Assembly: GCF_002979775.1 (NCBI RefSeq)
Contig: NZ_PCPR01000026.1
Coordinates: 1 to 64,000, forward strand
DNA length: 64,000 bases
Reading direction: 5' to 3'
From: Arthrobacter sp. MYb23
Lineage (GTDB): Bacteria > Actinomycetota > Actinomycetes > Actinomycetales > Micrococcaceae
The translations under genes and the position numbers were made by a program. The notes beneath the pieces are model-generated. The model was not told where the DNA came from, did not search any database, and saw nothing but the letters and a program-made list of their open reading frames with translations. This document shows positions 1-9,062 of this stretch, piece after piece. How positions within the stretch are numbered: the stretch's first letter is position 1; the number at the start of each line of letters is the position of its first letter.

Positions 1-77
1 GAACCCGGAAGCTAAGACCCACAGCGCCGATGGTACTGCACCCGGGAGGGTGTGGGAGAGTAGGACACCGCCGGACA
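1..77 (+). rRNA. rrf: 5S ribosomal RNA, 3' part
   Basis: The window opens inside a 5S rRNA. The sequence reads through the conserved gaacccggaagctaagac block and ends with the typical actinobacterial tail around gggagagtaggacaccgccggac. The 5' part lies outside the window. A strong hairpin follows at 87-115, consistent with the end of an rRNA operon. Confidence 0.93.
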
Positions 78-86
78 TAAATTGAG

Positions 87-115
87 AAGAGCCCCAGCCA
101 CTGGCTGGGGCTCTT
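87..115 (+). terminator. Rho-independent terminator of the rRNA operon
   Basis: A perfect inverted repeat (aagagccccagcc / ggctggggctctt) with a 3-nt loop begins 10 nt after the 5S rRNA. It ends in a short T-containing run, as expected for an rRNA operon terminator. Confidence 0.85.
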
Positions 116-154
116 CGTCTTTAACAAACAAGTTCGTCGCCAGCTTTGGGGGAC

Positions 155-180
155 GAGCTTCCCCGTGTATGCGGGAACAA
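155..180. other. Single type I-E CRISPR-repeat-like palindrome (orphan)
   Basis: The sequence gagcttccccgtgtatgcgg plus gaacaa resembles the conserved core of type I-E repeats (a ccccg-N-cgggg style hairpin with flanking GAGC/GAAC). Only one copy is present, with no spacer array and no cas gene in the window. It is either a degenerate relic or chance. Confidence 0.2.
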
Positions 181-226
181 GCCCGCCCCCTTAGAAAGCG
201 ATGCCGACGATTTCATCGCCCGGGGG

Positions 227-1120
227 CTACGGAGTGGGGCTACCGCCGTTGACGTTGAGCGTTTCGCCGATCACGTAGCTGGACTCCGGTGAGGCCAGGA
301 AGACATACGCCGGAGCCAATTCCGCGGGCTGGCCGGCGCGGCCCAGGGGAGTGGACTGCCCGAACTCCGGCAGTTCTTCCTTGGGCTGGCCGCTGCTGAC
401 TTGCAGGGGTGTCCAGATGGGCCCAGGCGCTACGGCATTGACCCGTATGCCCTTGGGGGCGAGCTGCTGCGCTAGTCCCTTGGTGAAGTTGTTGATGCTC
501 GCCTTGGTGGTGGCGTAGTCCACCAGCGTCGGCGACGGGTTATAGGCCTGGATGGACGTGGTGTTGATAATTGTGGACCCCGCAGGTAGGTGGGGGAGCG
601 CCGCCTTGGTCAGCCAGAACATGGCGTACACGTTGGTCTTCTGAGTATGGTCGAACTGTTCATCCGTGATGTCGGTCAGGTTTTCCTGAGCCACCTGCTT
701 GCCGGCGTTGTTGACCAGGATGTCCACTCCTCCGAGGACAGCAACGGCGGTATCCACCACTTCCTGGCACGTGGCGGAGTCCTTGAGATCTCCGGGTACC
801 TTTACGGCCTTACGGCCGGCTGCTTCGATGAGTGCGGCAATCCGTGCTGCGTCTTCTTCCTCTTCAGGCAGGTAGGAAAGGACGACGTCTGCTCCTTCCC
901 GGGCGAAAGCGATGGCTGTGGCGGCGCCGATACCCGAGTCCGCTCCGGTGACGATCGCCTTGCGGCCTTCCAGGCGTCCCGTCCCACGGTAGCTCTCTTC
1001 ACCAAGGTCTGCCTTGGGCGTCAGCTCGGCGTCGAGGCCGGGCTCGGGCTGGTGCTGTATGGGTGGTGAGATCTGTTCGTAGGCGGTCACAGGGTTTCGG
1101 AATGTGTACTGATCAGTCAT
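227..1120 (-). CDS. SDR family NAD(P)-dependent oxidoreductase
   Basis: This 297-residue protein is a short-chain dehydrogenase with an N-terminal extension of about 50 residues, as in the YghA/YhdF-like 'general stress' SDRs. Visible motifs are the cofactor loop TGADSGIG (58-65), NNAG (137-140), the TTS serine near 188 and the catalytic YATTK (202-206). The C-terminal PGPIWTPL and VIGETLNVNGG segments are typical of the family. The ATG is preceded by a strong aggagg-like site on the minus strand. The gene stands alone, with a hairpin at 1191-1213 separating it from the hydrolases upstream. The substrate cannot be told from sequence; aldehyde or sugar oxidoreduction under stress is a family-level guess. 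Confidence 0.9.
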   Translation of the reverse strand: MTDQYTFRNPVTAYEQISPPIQHQPEPGLDAELTPKADLGEESYRGTGRLEGRKAIVTGADSGIGAATAIAFAREGADVVLSYLPEEEEDAARIAALIEAAGRKAVKVPGDLKDSATCQEVVDTAVAVLGGVDILVNNAGKQVAQENLTDITDEQFDHTQKTNVYAMFWLTKAALPHLPAGSTIINTTSIQAYNPSPTLVDYATTKASINNFTKGLAQQLAPKGIRVNAVAPGPIWTPLQVSSGQPKEELPEFGQSTPLGRAGQPAELAPAYVFLASPESSYVIGETLNVNGGSPTP

Positions 1121-1190
1121 GGTGCTCCTCCTGTTGCCGAGGTCTGGGACACGTAAGACGGCCGCCGGGAAAGTAAACCGGTCACCGCCT

Positions 1191-1213
1191 GCCCCCTCAA
1201 AAGGTAAGGGGGC
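1191..1213 (-). terminator. Possible terminator after the hydrolase cluster
   Basis: Seven-base arms gccccct / agggggc enclose a 9-nt loop. The hairpin lies between the end of the first hydrolase gene and the SDR start. It has no strong U-run on the minus strand, so it is only a candidate. The rest of 1121-1299 shows nothing else recognisable. Confidence 0.4.
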
Positions 1214-1299
1214 TTATGAATTACAGCCTAGGGGTGGGAGGAGCAATCTGCCAAGCGACGTCTGGTGCAGTAAGTACGGCCCGAACGCTGCCGGCGATC

Positions 1300-2133
1300 C
1301 TAACCCGAGAAGAACTCCGACAGCTCCGCGATCAGCTTGTCCGGGGCTTTGATGGGTCCGTCATGCCCGGACCCGGGGAGGATGGTGTAGCTGGATCCGG
1401 AAAGGATGTCGTGGATCTGGCCGCACGCAACACCGAAGTATGCGGGGCTCTTTTCGCCCACCACAATCAGCGTCTCCAGGGGCAGCTCAAGGAACGGTTC
1501 AGCAGGCATGTCTGCGGCGATGACGGCTTTGATTTCGCGGACACCGCAGGTCATCAGCTCCCGCATCTGTTTGCCCAACGGCGTCCCGGCGGCAAGCTTG
1601 TTGGCCAGGGTTAACATGGACAAAGGCATCCGGGCGAAGGTGCCGCCGGTCTCCACTCCCTTGATGAGGATGGCGAGGGCGCGATCATAGTCTCCCGCCG
1701 CCGTCGCGCGCTCATAGTCCGATGTCCAATCGGCTTTGACGCTGTGGTTGACGGAGACGGCGGGATCATACACAGCGAGGCGCTCCACCGGCAGGGTTCG
1801 AGCCGCATGCAGCGCAACCGCACCGCCGAAGCTGTGCCCGAAGACGTCTGTGCTGGAGGTGTGCTTCATGACATCGTGGAGGTCCCGAATGTCGGCTTCA
1901 AGCGTGTAATCCTCGGACTGCGGGGACGAATCACCGCGCCCACGCCGGTTGAAGGTGTGGACGGGGCGGCCAAGGGCTTCGCTGAGCTTCTGAGCGAAGC
2001 GCATGTAGTCAGTGGCCGTCACCATGGAGGCAGGAACGACGACAACGCCGGAGCCTGCCGCTGCCAGCTCACCGCCGGTGGTGAGTACTTCGAGGTGTCC
2101 GCCGTCGTGGGTCATGATGATGTCGCGCGTCAT
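1300..2133 (-). CDS. Alpha/beta hydrolase, tandem paralogue 1
   Basis: A 277-residue alpha/beta-hydrolase-fold protein without signal peptide. The nucleophile elbow is GHSFGG (Ser101), preceded by an FNRRGRG loop (61-67) shared with the next two genes. The catalytic His is probably in the C-terminal PGSGHDGP segment. It starts with a DGG-containing strand found in all three paralogues. It is the last of three consecutive same-strand homologues (3960 to 1300), spaced by 9 and 60 bp, so it is probably the distal gene of one operon. Substrate unknown; esterase or lactonase activity is only a fold-level expectation. Confidence 0.85.
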   Translation of the reverse strand: MTRDIIMTHDGGHLEVLTTGGELAAAGSGVVVVPASMVTATDYMRFAQKLSEALGRPVHTFNRRGRGDSSPQSEDYTLEADIRDLHDVMKHTSSTDVFGHSFGGAVALHAARTLPVERLAVYDPAVSVNHSVKADWTSDYERATAAGDYDRALAILIKGVETGGTFARMPLSMLTLANKLAAGTPLGKQMRELMTCGVREIKAVIAADMPAEPFLELPLETLIVVGEKSPAYFGVACGQIHDILSGSSYTILPGSGHDGPIKAPDKLIAELSEFFSG

Positions 2134-2193
2134 GACTTGAGCCTAACCGAGCGACCTGACTGCGGGCATCATGCCGGACCCTATGTGGACAAC

Positions 2194-3048
2194 TCAGCTC
2201 TTGAAGTAGTCCGAAATGTCTGAGACCAACTCATTGACCGCGGCTGGAACAGAGCCGTGAAAACCCTTGGGTGAGACTTCCAAGGTGCTGCCGGGAACGG
2301 CCCTGTTCAGGCGTGCGGCTGCCACCTTGTAGAACTGCGGGCTCTTCTTACCCACCATGAAGTGCGTGTTGGGAGGCAGCACGGAGAAGTCCCGTGGGGT
2401 CTCGGACTCATCGAACGCTGCTTTGAGTTCGCCGACGCCGGTAGGCATGAGCTCACGGAAAAGCTTGTTGACTGTGGTTCGTGACACCACGGCCATGAGT
2501 CCGGCCAAAATGGGTTCAGGCACGCGGGCAAGGGCAGTACCCGCCTCCATGCCGCGCTTCATCTTGGCCATGGCCCTGTTGATGTCACCTGCATTGACGG
2601 ACTCCTCGAATCCCTTGACCCACCCGGTGTCCATGCTGCCGTCGATATTCACCGCGGCGTCGTAGACGGCCAGTCTGTCCGGCTGGTGGGAGCTCCCCGC
2701 GAACTCCTGTGCTGCGTTCAGAGCCACCGAACCGCCCAGGCTGTGCCCCAGAATGTTCCGGGCGCCGGTGGCATCCATAACTGTCCTGACGTCCGCGATC
2801 TCCGTGGCCATGGAGTAGTTATGGGGTTGCTCGGTTGACTTGCCCCGGCCACGGCGGTCGTACACGTCCACGGCCCAGCCTTCACCGAGTCCCTTGGACA
2901 AGGCTATGGAGAATGGACGGTAGATCAGTGCGGTCAGGAAGGCCCCTCCAATGAGCACCACGCGGCGTTCGCCGGGTGCGTCCTCGGTGCCATAGCTGTA
3001 CAAGGCGAGATTGCCGCCGTCGTGCGTTCTGATGTCCTGTTCCTTCAC
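2194..3048 (-). CDS. Alpha/beta hydrolase, tandem paralogue 2
   Basis: A 284-residue alpha/beta hydrolase with nucleophile elbow GHSLGG (Ser103) and the YDRRGRGKS loop upstream of it. The C-terminal SPKGFHGS probably carries the catalytic His. Overall length, the DGG start and the DxRTVMDATG helix match the flanking paralogues, pointing to local duplication. It lies 9 bp downstream of paralogue 3 and is likely co-transcribed with it. No substrate-specific feature was recognised. Confidence 0.85.
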   Translation of the reverse strand: MKEQDIRTHDGGNLALYSYGTEDAPGERRVVLIGGAFLTALIYRPFSIALSKGLGEGWAVDVYDRRGRGKSTEQPHNYSMATEIADVRTVMDATGARNILGHSLGGSVALNAAQEFAGSSHQPDRLAVYDAAVNIDGSMDTGWVKGFEESVNAGDINRAMAKMKRGMEAGTALARVPEPILAGLMAVVSRTTVNKLFRELMPTGVGELKAAFDESETPRDFSVLPPNTHFMVGKKSPQFYKVAAARLNRAVPGSTLEVSPKGFHGSVPAAVNELVSDISDYFKS

Positions 3049-3057
3049 CGGAACATC

Positions 3058-3960
3058 CTAGGGGGCACTGCTGGCTTCTTCCTGCACGGCGTTCTCTGAC
3101 AGGAACCGGGCGATCCGGGAAGCGAGCCGCTTTCCGGGCCGGAGCGGACCTTCATGGAACTGCAGCGGCACAACCGCGAAAGTGATCGCAGGTACGGCCC
3201 CGGCCAAAATCCGGCCGGTCTCTGCGAAGTAGGACGGACTCCAGCCACCGCTGAGCATCAGCGTGGGAGTAGAGAGCTTTACGAAGTCATGAAGGTGGGC
3301 GTCGGCGTCCAGAACCGCGCGCATTTCCGTGACCGCGGTAGGTAGCAGGGAACGCATCTCCAAGCCGAGCCGGGTCCGGGCCGAGAGGACACTGAGTGCA
3401 CGCAGCGCACCCATGGGCAGGTAGGAAATCGGTCCAGCGGTCCCCAGCCCTTGCACCAGGTGGGCCCACGCATGATCCAGCTGGCCGGCGGTTACGGCTT
3501 CCTCGAGCTCGGGCCGCCAGCGACTGCTGAGGTTGCCGGAGAGCGACACGGCGGCGTCGTAGGTCACCAGCTTGTTGATCCTGGCCTGGCGGGCGGCCTG
3601 CAGGGCCACGAATCCGCCATAACTGTGGGCCACCACATCCGTGGAGCCGCTCTGTTCCATGACCGTTAGCAGGTCCGCGATCTCGGTGCCCACGGAGTAG
3701 CCCTGTGGCTGTGGAGCGGAATGGCCCCGGCCGCGCCTGTTATAGCTGTGCACGGGACGCCCCAGCATAACGCTCAGCGTCCGCGCGAACGGCCAGTACA
3801 GCGAGTCGGTCACCAACGTGCCATGCACCAGCACGACGCCGGTTGGTTCGGCAGGTGATTTCGAGCCCGGAATGGAAGCGGCTACTGAACCAGACGGCCG
3901 GAAGGTGTGCACCTCAAGCTGTCCGCCGCCGTCGTCCGTTTCCACCGTCCACGTCTCCAC
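3058..3960 (-). CDS. Alpha/beta hydrolase, tandem paralogue 3
   Basis: A 300-residue alpha/beta hydrolase, promoter-proximal in the three-gene array. It has an oxyanion-type VLVHGT strand (44-49), the YNRRGRGHS loop, nucleophile elbow AHSYGG (Ser113) and a C-terminal PLQFHEGP His region. Divergent from lysS with about 75 bp between the genes, which must hold both promoters. The AHSYGG elbow differs from the GHSxGG of its two neighbours, so the copies have diverged. Confidence 0.85.
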   Translation of the reverse strand: METWTVETDDGGGQLEVHTFRPSGSVAASIPGSKSPAEPTGVVLVHGTLVTDSLYWPFARTLSVMLGRPVHSYNRRGRGHSAPQPQGYSVGTEIADLLTVMEQSGSTDVVAHSYGGFVALQAARQARINKLVTYDAAVSLSGNLSSRWRPELEEAVTAGQLDHAWAHLVQGLGTAGPISYLPMGALRALSVLSARTRLGLEMRSLLPTAVTEMRAVLDADAHLHDFVKLSTPTLMLSGGWSPSYFAETGRILAGAVPAITFAVVPLQFHEGPLRPGKRLASRIARFLSENAVQEEASSAP

Positions 3961-4035
3961 AGCCCGAGTCTATGCGTTTCCCTGATCTGGACGCCCGGAA
4001 GTAAAGGTCCGTAATCACCGGTAAACTTAAGGACT

Positions 4036-5565
4036 GTGACTTCCGCAAACACCCCCGCCCTGAACACCTCCGCAGAGCCCATCGATGCCAGCGAGCAAAT
4101 GCGCATCCGTATGGAGAAGCGCGCCAAGCTGATGGAGCGCGGCACCGAGGCCTATCCGGTGGGTGTTGAACGGACCCATTCCCTGAGCGAAATCCGCGGG
4201 AAATACGCACATCTGGAAGCCGATGAAACCACCGGCGACATGGTGGGCGTCACCGGGCGCGTCGTCTTCGTCCGCAACACCGGCAAGCTGTGCTTCGCAA
4301 CCCTTCAGGAGGGCGGCGTGGACGGCAAGGGCGTGCGCCTGCAGGCCATGCTGAGCCTGGCCAATGTTGGCGAGGAGGCTCTGGCCGACTGGAAGGCCCT
4401 AGTTGACCTTGGCGACCACGTCTTTATCAAGGGCGAGGTCATCTCTTCCCGTCGCGGCGAGCTCTCGGTCATGGCCGAGTCCTGGTCCATGGCGTCCAAA
4501 GCCCTGCGGCCGCTGCCGGTCCTGCACGCGGAACTGAATGAAGAAACCCGCGTTCGGCAGCGCTACGTGGACCTCATGGTCCGTGACGAAGCCCGCGAAA
4601 TGGTTTACAAGCGCGCAGCCATCACCCGTTCGGTCCGCGACACCCTTGACCGCCACGGCTACGTGGAGGTGGAAACCCCCATCCTGCAGCTGGTCCACGG
4701 CGGCGCTACGGCCCGTCCGTTCGAGACGCACATGAACGCGTTCGACCAGAAGATGACCTTGCGCATCGCCACTGAGCTCTTCCTTAAGCGCGCCGTTGTT
4801 GGTGGCATTGATCGCGTGTATGACATGGGCCGGGTCTTCCGCAACGAAGGCGTGGACTCCACCCACAGCCCCGAATTCACCACCCTCGAATGCTACGAAG
4901 CGTGGGCGGACCAGTTCGTCATGGCCGAGCGCATGAAGGAAATCATCCTGAATGTGGCCGACGTCGTAGGAACACGCACCATCCAGACGGACGCCGGGGA
5001 AATTAACCTCGACGGCGAATGGGCTTGGATTTCGGTGTACCCGGGTATTTCCGAAGCTGTGGGAATTGAAATTACTCCGGACACCACGGTGGATGAGTTG
5101 CTGGCAATTGCTGCCAAGCACGAGGTCAAGGTGGACCCCAAGTGGGACGCCGAGAAGATCGTTGTGGAACTGTTCGGCGAGATCGTGGAACCCACCCTGC
5201 TGAACCCCACGTTCGTCTACGACTACCCGCCCTCCGCCCAGCCGCTGGCACGCCCGCACCGTGAAGACGGCCGGCTCATCGAGGCCTGGGACCTGATTAT
5301 TGGCGGTATGGAGCGCGGTACGGCGTTCTCCGAGCTCATTGATCCCGTGATCCAGCGTGAACGTCTGACGGAGCAGTCCCGCCGCTCCGCAGCAGGCGAC
5401 GAGGAAGCCATGCAGCTGGACGAGGACTTCCTCCGCGCCCTTGAATACGGTGCACCGCCCATGGGTGGCATCGGGCTGGGCATTGACCGCCTGGTGATGT
5501 TGTTCACCGGTGCCGGTATCCGCGAAACCATCCTGTTCCCGTTGTTGAAGCCTGAAGGTCACTGA
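4036..5565 (+). CDS. lysS: Lysyl-tRNA synthetase, class II
   Basis: This 509-residue enzyme charges tRNA-Lys with lysine in the cytosol. The N-terminal OB-fold anticodon-binding domain is followed by class II motifs: motif 2 (FRNEGVDSTHSPEFT, near 275-290) and motif 3 (GIGLGIDRLVML, near 482-493). Length matches the family. The start is GTG at 4036 with aagga just upstream; an internal ATG at 4111 (MEKRAKLMERG) is a less likely alternative because the upstream residues look like a normal actinobacterial LysS N-terminus. A small membrane-protein gene begins 2 bp after the stop. Confidence 0.97.
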   Translation: MTSANTPALNTSAEPIDASEQMRIRMEKRAKLMERGTEAYPVGVERTHSLSEIRGKYAHLEADETTGDMVGVTGRVVFVRNTGKLCFATLQEGGVDGKGVRLQAMLSLANVGEEALADWKALVDLGDHVFIKGEVISSRRGELSVMAESWSMASKALRPLPVLHAELNEETRVRQRYVDLMVRDEAREMVYKRAAITRSVRDTLDRHGYVEVETPILQLVHGGATARPFETHMNAFDQKMTLRIATELFLKRAVVGGIDRVYDMGRVFRNEGVDSTHSPEFTTLECYEAWADQFVMAERMKEIILNVADVVGTRTIQTDAGEINLDGEWAWISVYPGISEAVGIEITPDTTVDELLAIAAKHEVKVDPKWDAEKIVVELFGEIVEPTLLNPTFVYDYPPSAQPLARPHREDGRLIEAWDLIIGGMERGTAFSELIDPVIQRERLTEQSRRSAAGDEEAMQLDEDFLRALEYGAPPMGGIGLGIDRLVMLFTGAGIRETILFPLLKPEGH

Positions 5566-5567
5566 TT

Positions 5568-5741
5568 ATGGAGTACATCGCAGTCCTGGCGCCATCCATT
5601 GTGGTGGGATTGATCTTCTGGTTTGCCATGAAGTCGATCTTCAATGCGGACAAATCAGAACGGCAGGCCGAAGCCAAGGCGCAGGCCGAAGCGAATTTGA
5701 AAAATTCAGGCCCTGCGTCCGAGGGCCCGGCAGCTAAATAG
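5568..5741 (+). CDS. Small single-span membrane protein next to lysS
   Basis: A 57-codon gene begins 2 bp after the lysS stop, so it is probably translationally coupled to it. The product starts MEYIAVLAPSIVVGLIFWFA, one hydrophobic span (about residues 4-22), followed by a charged Lys/Glu/Ala-rich tail (about 23-57) predicted to be cytoplasmic. The composition is protein-like and its stop precedes the lsr2 leader. Function unknown. Confidence 0.75.
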   Translation: MEYIAVLAPSIVVGLIFWFAMKSIFNADKSERQAEAKAQAEANLKNSGPASEGPAAK

Positions 5742-5870
5742 CTTCAATTGGGTTCAGCTAACGGAAGAGAATCCAATTACACTTTGACGTGCGTGCTTGC
5801 CGTGAACGATAATCATCAAAGGAATCCGGGGAATTTCTGATTATCCAACCCTCCAAATGAGAGGCACCTC

Positions 5871-6197
5871 ATGGCACAGAAAGTAAAAATCATCCTCGTC
5901 GATGACCTGGATGAAGGGGCCGCGGACGAAACTGTCCGTTTTGGCCTCGATGGCGTGAGCTACGAGATGGACCTGTCCACTGCCAACGCAGCCTCGCTGC
6001 GCACGGCATTGGAGCCCTACGTCGCAAAGGCCAGGAAGACTTCTTCCGGCCGTGCAACCCGGGGCCGTGCCACAGCCGCACGTAACCAGGATTCCGCGCA
6101 AATCCGCCAGTGGGCCCGTGACAACGGCTACACGGTCAACAGTCGCGGACGTATTCAGGCTGAAATTCAGGAAGCGTACCAAAAGGCCAATTCCTGA
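5871..6197 (+). CDS. lsr2: Lsr2-family nucleoid-associated protein
   Basis: A 108-residue Lsr2 homologue, the actinobacterial functional analogue of H-NS, which binds and silences AT-rich and often foreign DNA. The N-terminal dimerisation domain begins MAQKVKIILVDDLDE. A basic linker (about 55-75) leads into the C-terminal DNA-binding domain with IRQWARDNGYTVNSRGRI, where the RGR is the AT-minor-groove hook. A gagagg ribosome-binding site precedes the ATG. A strong terminator follows at 6209. Confidence 0.95.
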   Translation: MAQKVKIILVDDLDEGAADETVRFGLDGVSYEMDLSTANAASLRTALEPYVAKARKTSSGRATRGRATAARNQDSAQIRQWARDNGYTVNSRGRIQAEIQEAYQKANS

Positions 6198-6208
6198 TTC
6201 ACCGCTGC

Positions 6209-6237
6209 AATGCCCCGGCAGTCACTGCCGGGGCATT
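6209..6237 (+). terminator. Rho-independent terminator after lsr2
   Basis: Perfect 12-base arms aatgccccggca / tgccggggcatt around a 5-nt loop, 11 nt after the lsr2 stop. Confidence 0.85.
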
Positions 6238-6477
6238 GGCGTTTAAGCCGAAAGTTTATGGTCGCCGGTCCCGAGGCTTGGAATATCCTGTGAATCGCCG
6301 GCGACGGCAACGTTCGAATACCGGCACTAATGGGTTCCAACAAAGCCGCGGCCAGGGGCAGAGGGGAAATGCCTCCCACCGGCCGTAGCCATGTGCTGTC
6401 AGGCAGGGCGACAGGGTGACACCACGGACTGGCCGGGTCAAGGGCCTGAGCGGGATTTATTCCGCAATCACGTCATG

Positions 6478-6493
6478 TTTCCCCTGTGGCGAA
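6478..6493 (+). promoter_or_regulatory. Candidate ClgR box upstream of clpC
   Basis: The sequence tttcccctgtggcgaa matches the ClgR operator form ttcgccNNNNggcgaa in 4 of 6 positions on the left and 6 of 6 on the right. ClgR activates clp genes in actinobacteria, and the site lies 66 bp before the clpC ATG. The gene-free stretch 6198-6558 otherwise holds the lsr2 terminator and GC-rich leader sequence; no other element was recognised. Confidence 0.45.
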
Positions 6494-6558
6494 CACGCCC
6501 CAAAAGTGCTTCTCAGACACGTAGCATCAAAGTACGTCGTAGCTAGGAGTGTGGCGAA

Positions 6559-9051
6559 ATGTTTGAGAGATTTACGGACCGTGCCCGTCGCGTGGTCGTC
6601 CTTGCCCAAGAAGAGGCACGGATGCTCAACCACAATTACATCGGTACCGAGCACATCCTCTTGGGTCTGATCCACGAGGGTGAAGGCGTTGCTGCCAAGG
6701 CGCTCGAGTCCCTGAGCATTTCGCTCGATGGCGTTCGTGAGCAGGTGCAGGAGATCATCGGTCAGGGCCAGCAAGCCCCGTCCGGTCACATCCCCTTCAC
6801 ACCGCGCGCCAAGAAGGTGCTTGAGCTTTCCCTCCGCGAAGCACTGCAGCTCGGCCACAATTACATTGGTACTGAGCACATCCTGCTCGGCCTCATTCGC
6901 GAAGGCGAAGGCGTGGCCGCCCAGGTGCTGGTGAAGCTTGGGGCAGACCTTAACAGGGTCCGTCAGCAGGTTATCCAGCTGCTCTCCGGCTACCAGGGCA
7001 AGGAGACCGCAGGCAGCGGCTCCGGCCAGGGCCAGCCGGAAGGTACTCCTGCCGGTTCGGTGGTGCTCGACCAGTTCGGACGCAACCTGACCCAGGCTGC
7101 CCGCGAGAACAAGCTCGATCCAGTGATCGGCCGCGAGCAGGAGATGGAACGCGTCATGCAGGTCCTCTCCCGCCGAACCAAGAACAACCCGGTCCTGATC
7201 GGTGAGCCCGGCGTCGGTAAGACTGCCGTCGTAGAGGGCCTCGCCCAGGCGATCGTCCGGGGCGACGTCCCGGAGACCATCAAGGACAAGCAGCTGTACA
7301 CGCTTGACCTCGGTTCCCTGGTTGCTGGTTCCCGCTACCGCGGTGACTTCGAAGAGCGCCTGAAGAAGGTTCTCAAGGAGATCCGCACCCGCGGCGACAT
7401 CATCCTCTTCATTGACGAGATCCACACCCTGGTTGGTGCAGGTGCTGCTGAAGGCGCCATCGATGCTGCATCCATCCTGAAGCCGATGCTGGCCCGTGGT
7501 GAACTCCAGACCATCGGTGCCACCACGCTGGATGAGTACCGCAAGCACATTGAGAAGGACGCCGCCCTTGAGCGTCGCTTCCAGCCGATCCAGGTCAAGG
7601 AACCCTCCGTCGCTCACGCGATCGAGATCCTCAAGGGCCTGCGTGACCGTTACGAGGCACACCACCGCGTAACGATTACCGACGGCGCCCTGGCCTCCGC
7701 TGCGCAGCTGGCCGAACGCTACATCTCGGACCGCTTCCTGCCGGACAAGGCGATCGACCTCATCGATGAAGCCGGCGCACGCCTGCGCATCCGTCGCATG
7801 ACTGCTCCGCCGGAGCTCAAGGCCATGGACGAGCGCATCGCTGACGTGAAGATGGAGAAGGAATCTGCCATCGACGCCCAGGACTTTGAGGGTGCTGCTT
7901 CGCTGCGCGACAAGGAGCAGAAGCTCATTGCCGAACGCGCCGAGAAGGAACGCACGTGGAAGTCCGGCGGCATGGACGACATCTCCGAGGTTGACGAGGA
8001 CCTGATCGCTGAAGTTCTCGCGAACTCCACGGGCATCCCGGTCTTCAAGCTCACCGAGGAAGAGTCCTCGCGCCTGCTCAAGATGGAAGACGAACTGCAC
8101 AAGCGCGTTGTCGGCCAGGACGAGGCCATCAAGGCACTGTCCCAGGCCATCCGCCGTACCCGTGCAGGCCTGAAGGACCCCAAGCGTCCGGGTGGCTCGT
8201 TCATCTTCGCCGGCCCCACCGGCGTCGGCAAGACCGAGCTCGCCAAGGCCCTTGCCGAGTTCCTGTTCGGTGAAGAGGACGCCCTCATCACGCTGGACAT
8301 GTCCGAGTACTCCGAGAAGCACACGGTTTCGCGTCTCTTCGGTGCACCTCCGGGCTACGTCGGCTACGAAGAAGGCGGCCAGCTGACCGAGAAGGTCCGC
8401 AGGCGTCCGTTCTCCGTGGTCCTGTTCGACGAAGTGGAAAAGGCCCACGCGGACCTGTTCAACTCGCTGCTGCAGATTCTGGAAGACGGCCGACTGACCG
8501 ACTCCCAGGGCCGCGTGGTGGACTTCAAGAACACCGTGATCATCATGACCACCAACCTTGGTACCCGCGACATCTCCAAGAGTGTGGCCACGGGCTTCCA
8601 GTCCGGCACGGACACCCAGACCGGTTACAACCGGATGCGGGCCCGGGTTACCGAAGAGCTCAAGCAGCACTTCCGTCCCGAGTTCCTCAACCGTGTTGAC
8701 GACGTCGTGGTGTTCCCGCAGCTGACGCAGGACGAGATCATCGAGATCGTGGACCTGTTCGTGAACCGCCTGGAGCGTCGCCTCAAGGACAAGGACATGG
8801 GCATCGAGCTCACGCCCGCTGCCAAGGTTCTCCTGGCCACGCGTGGTTACGATCCCGCCATGGGTGCCCGGCCGCTGCGCCGCACCATCCAGCGCGAGAT
8901 TGAGGACCAGCTGTCCGAGAAGATCCTGTTCGGTGAGATCCACGCCGGCGACATCGTAGTGGTGGACGTTGACGGCGAAGGTGACGAGGCCAAGTTCACG
9001 TTCGCAGGTAACGCCAAGCCGCGGATCCCGGAGATCGCTCCCACCGCGTAA
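6559..9051 (+). CDS. clpC: ATP-dependent Clp protease ATP-binding subunit ClpC
   Basis: An 830-residue Hsp100 unfoldase that feeds substrates to ClpP. Two Clp-N repeats are visible (each with HNYIGTEHILLGLI), then AAA-1 with Walker A GEPGVGKT (about 215) and Walker B FIDEIH, a UVR/M-domain region (DFEGAASLRDKEQ), and AAA-2 with GPTGVGKT (about 555). The C-terminal ClpB-D2-small domain contains GARPLRRTIQ. taggag lies 10 nt before the ATG. Likely monocistronic, ending at the terminator at 9063-9103. A ClgR-like box lies upstream. Confidence 0.97.
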   Translation: MFERFTDRARRVVVLAQEEARMLNHNYIGTEHILLGLIHEGEGVAAKALESLSISLDGVREQVQEIIGQGQQAPSGHIPFTPRAKKVLELSLREALQLGHNYIGTEHILLGLIREGEGVAAQVLVKLGADLNRVRQQVIQLLSGYQGKETAGSGSGQGQPEGTPAGSVVLDQFGRNLTQAARENKLDPVIGREQEMERVMQVLSRRTKNNPVLIGEPGVGKTAVVEGLAQAIVRGDVPETIKDKQLYTLDLGSLVAGSRYRGDFEERLKKVLKEIRTRGDIILFIDEIHTLVGAGAAEGAIDAASILKPMLARGELQTIGATTLDEYRKHIEKDAALERRFQPIQVKEPSVAHAIEILKGLRDRYEAHHRVTITDGALASAAQLAERYISDRFLPDKAIDLIDEAGARLRIRRMTAPPELKAMDERIADVKMEKESAIDAQDFEGAASLRDKEQKLIAERAEKERTWKSGGMDDISEVDEDLIAEVLANSTGIPVFKLTEEESSRLLKMEDELHKRVVGQDEAIKALSQAIRRTRAGLKDPKRPGGSFIFAGPTGVGKTELAKALAEFLFGEEDALITLDMSEYSEKHTVSRLFGAPPGYVGYEEGGQLTEKVRRRPFSVVLFDEVEKAHADLFNSLLQILEDGRLTDSQGRVVDFKNTVIIMTTNLGTRDISKSVATGFQSGTDTQTGYNRMRARVTEELKQHFRPEFLNRVDDVVVFPQLTQDEIIEIVDLFVNRLERRLKDKDMGIELTPAAKVLLATRGYDPAMGARPLRRTIQREIEDQLSEKILFGEIHAGDIVVVDVDGEGDEAKFTFAGNAKPRIPEIAPTA

Positions 9052-9062
9052 GCGCAACAGCA

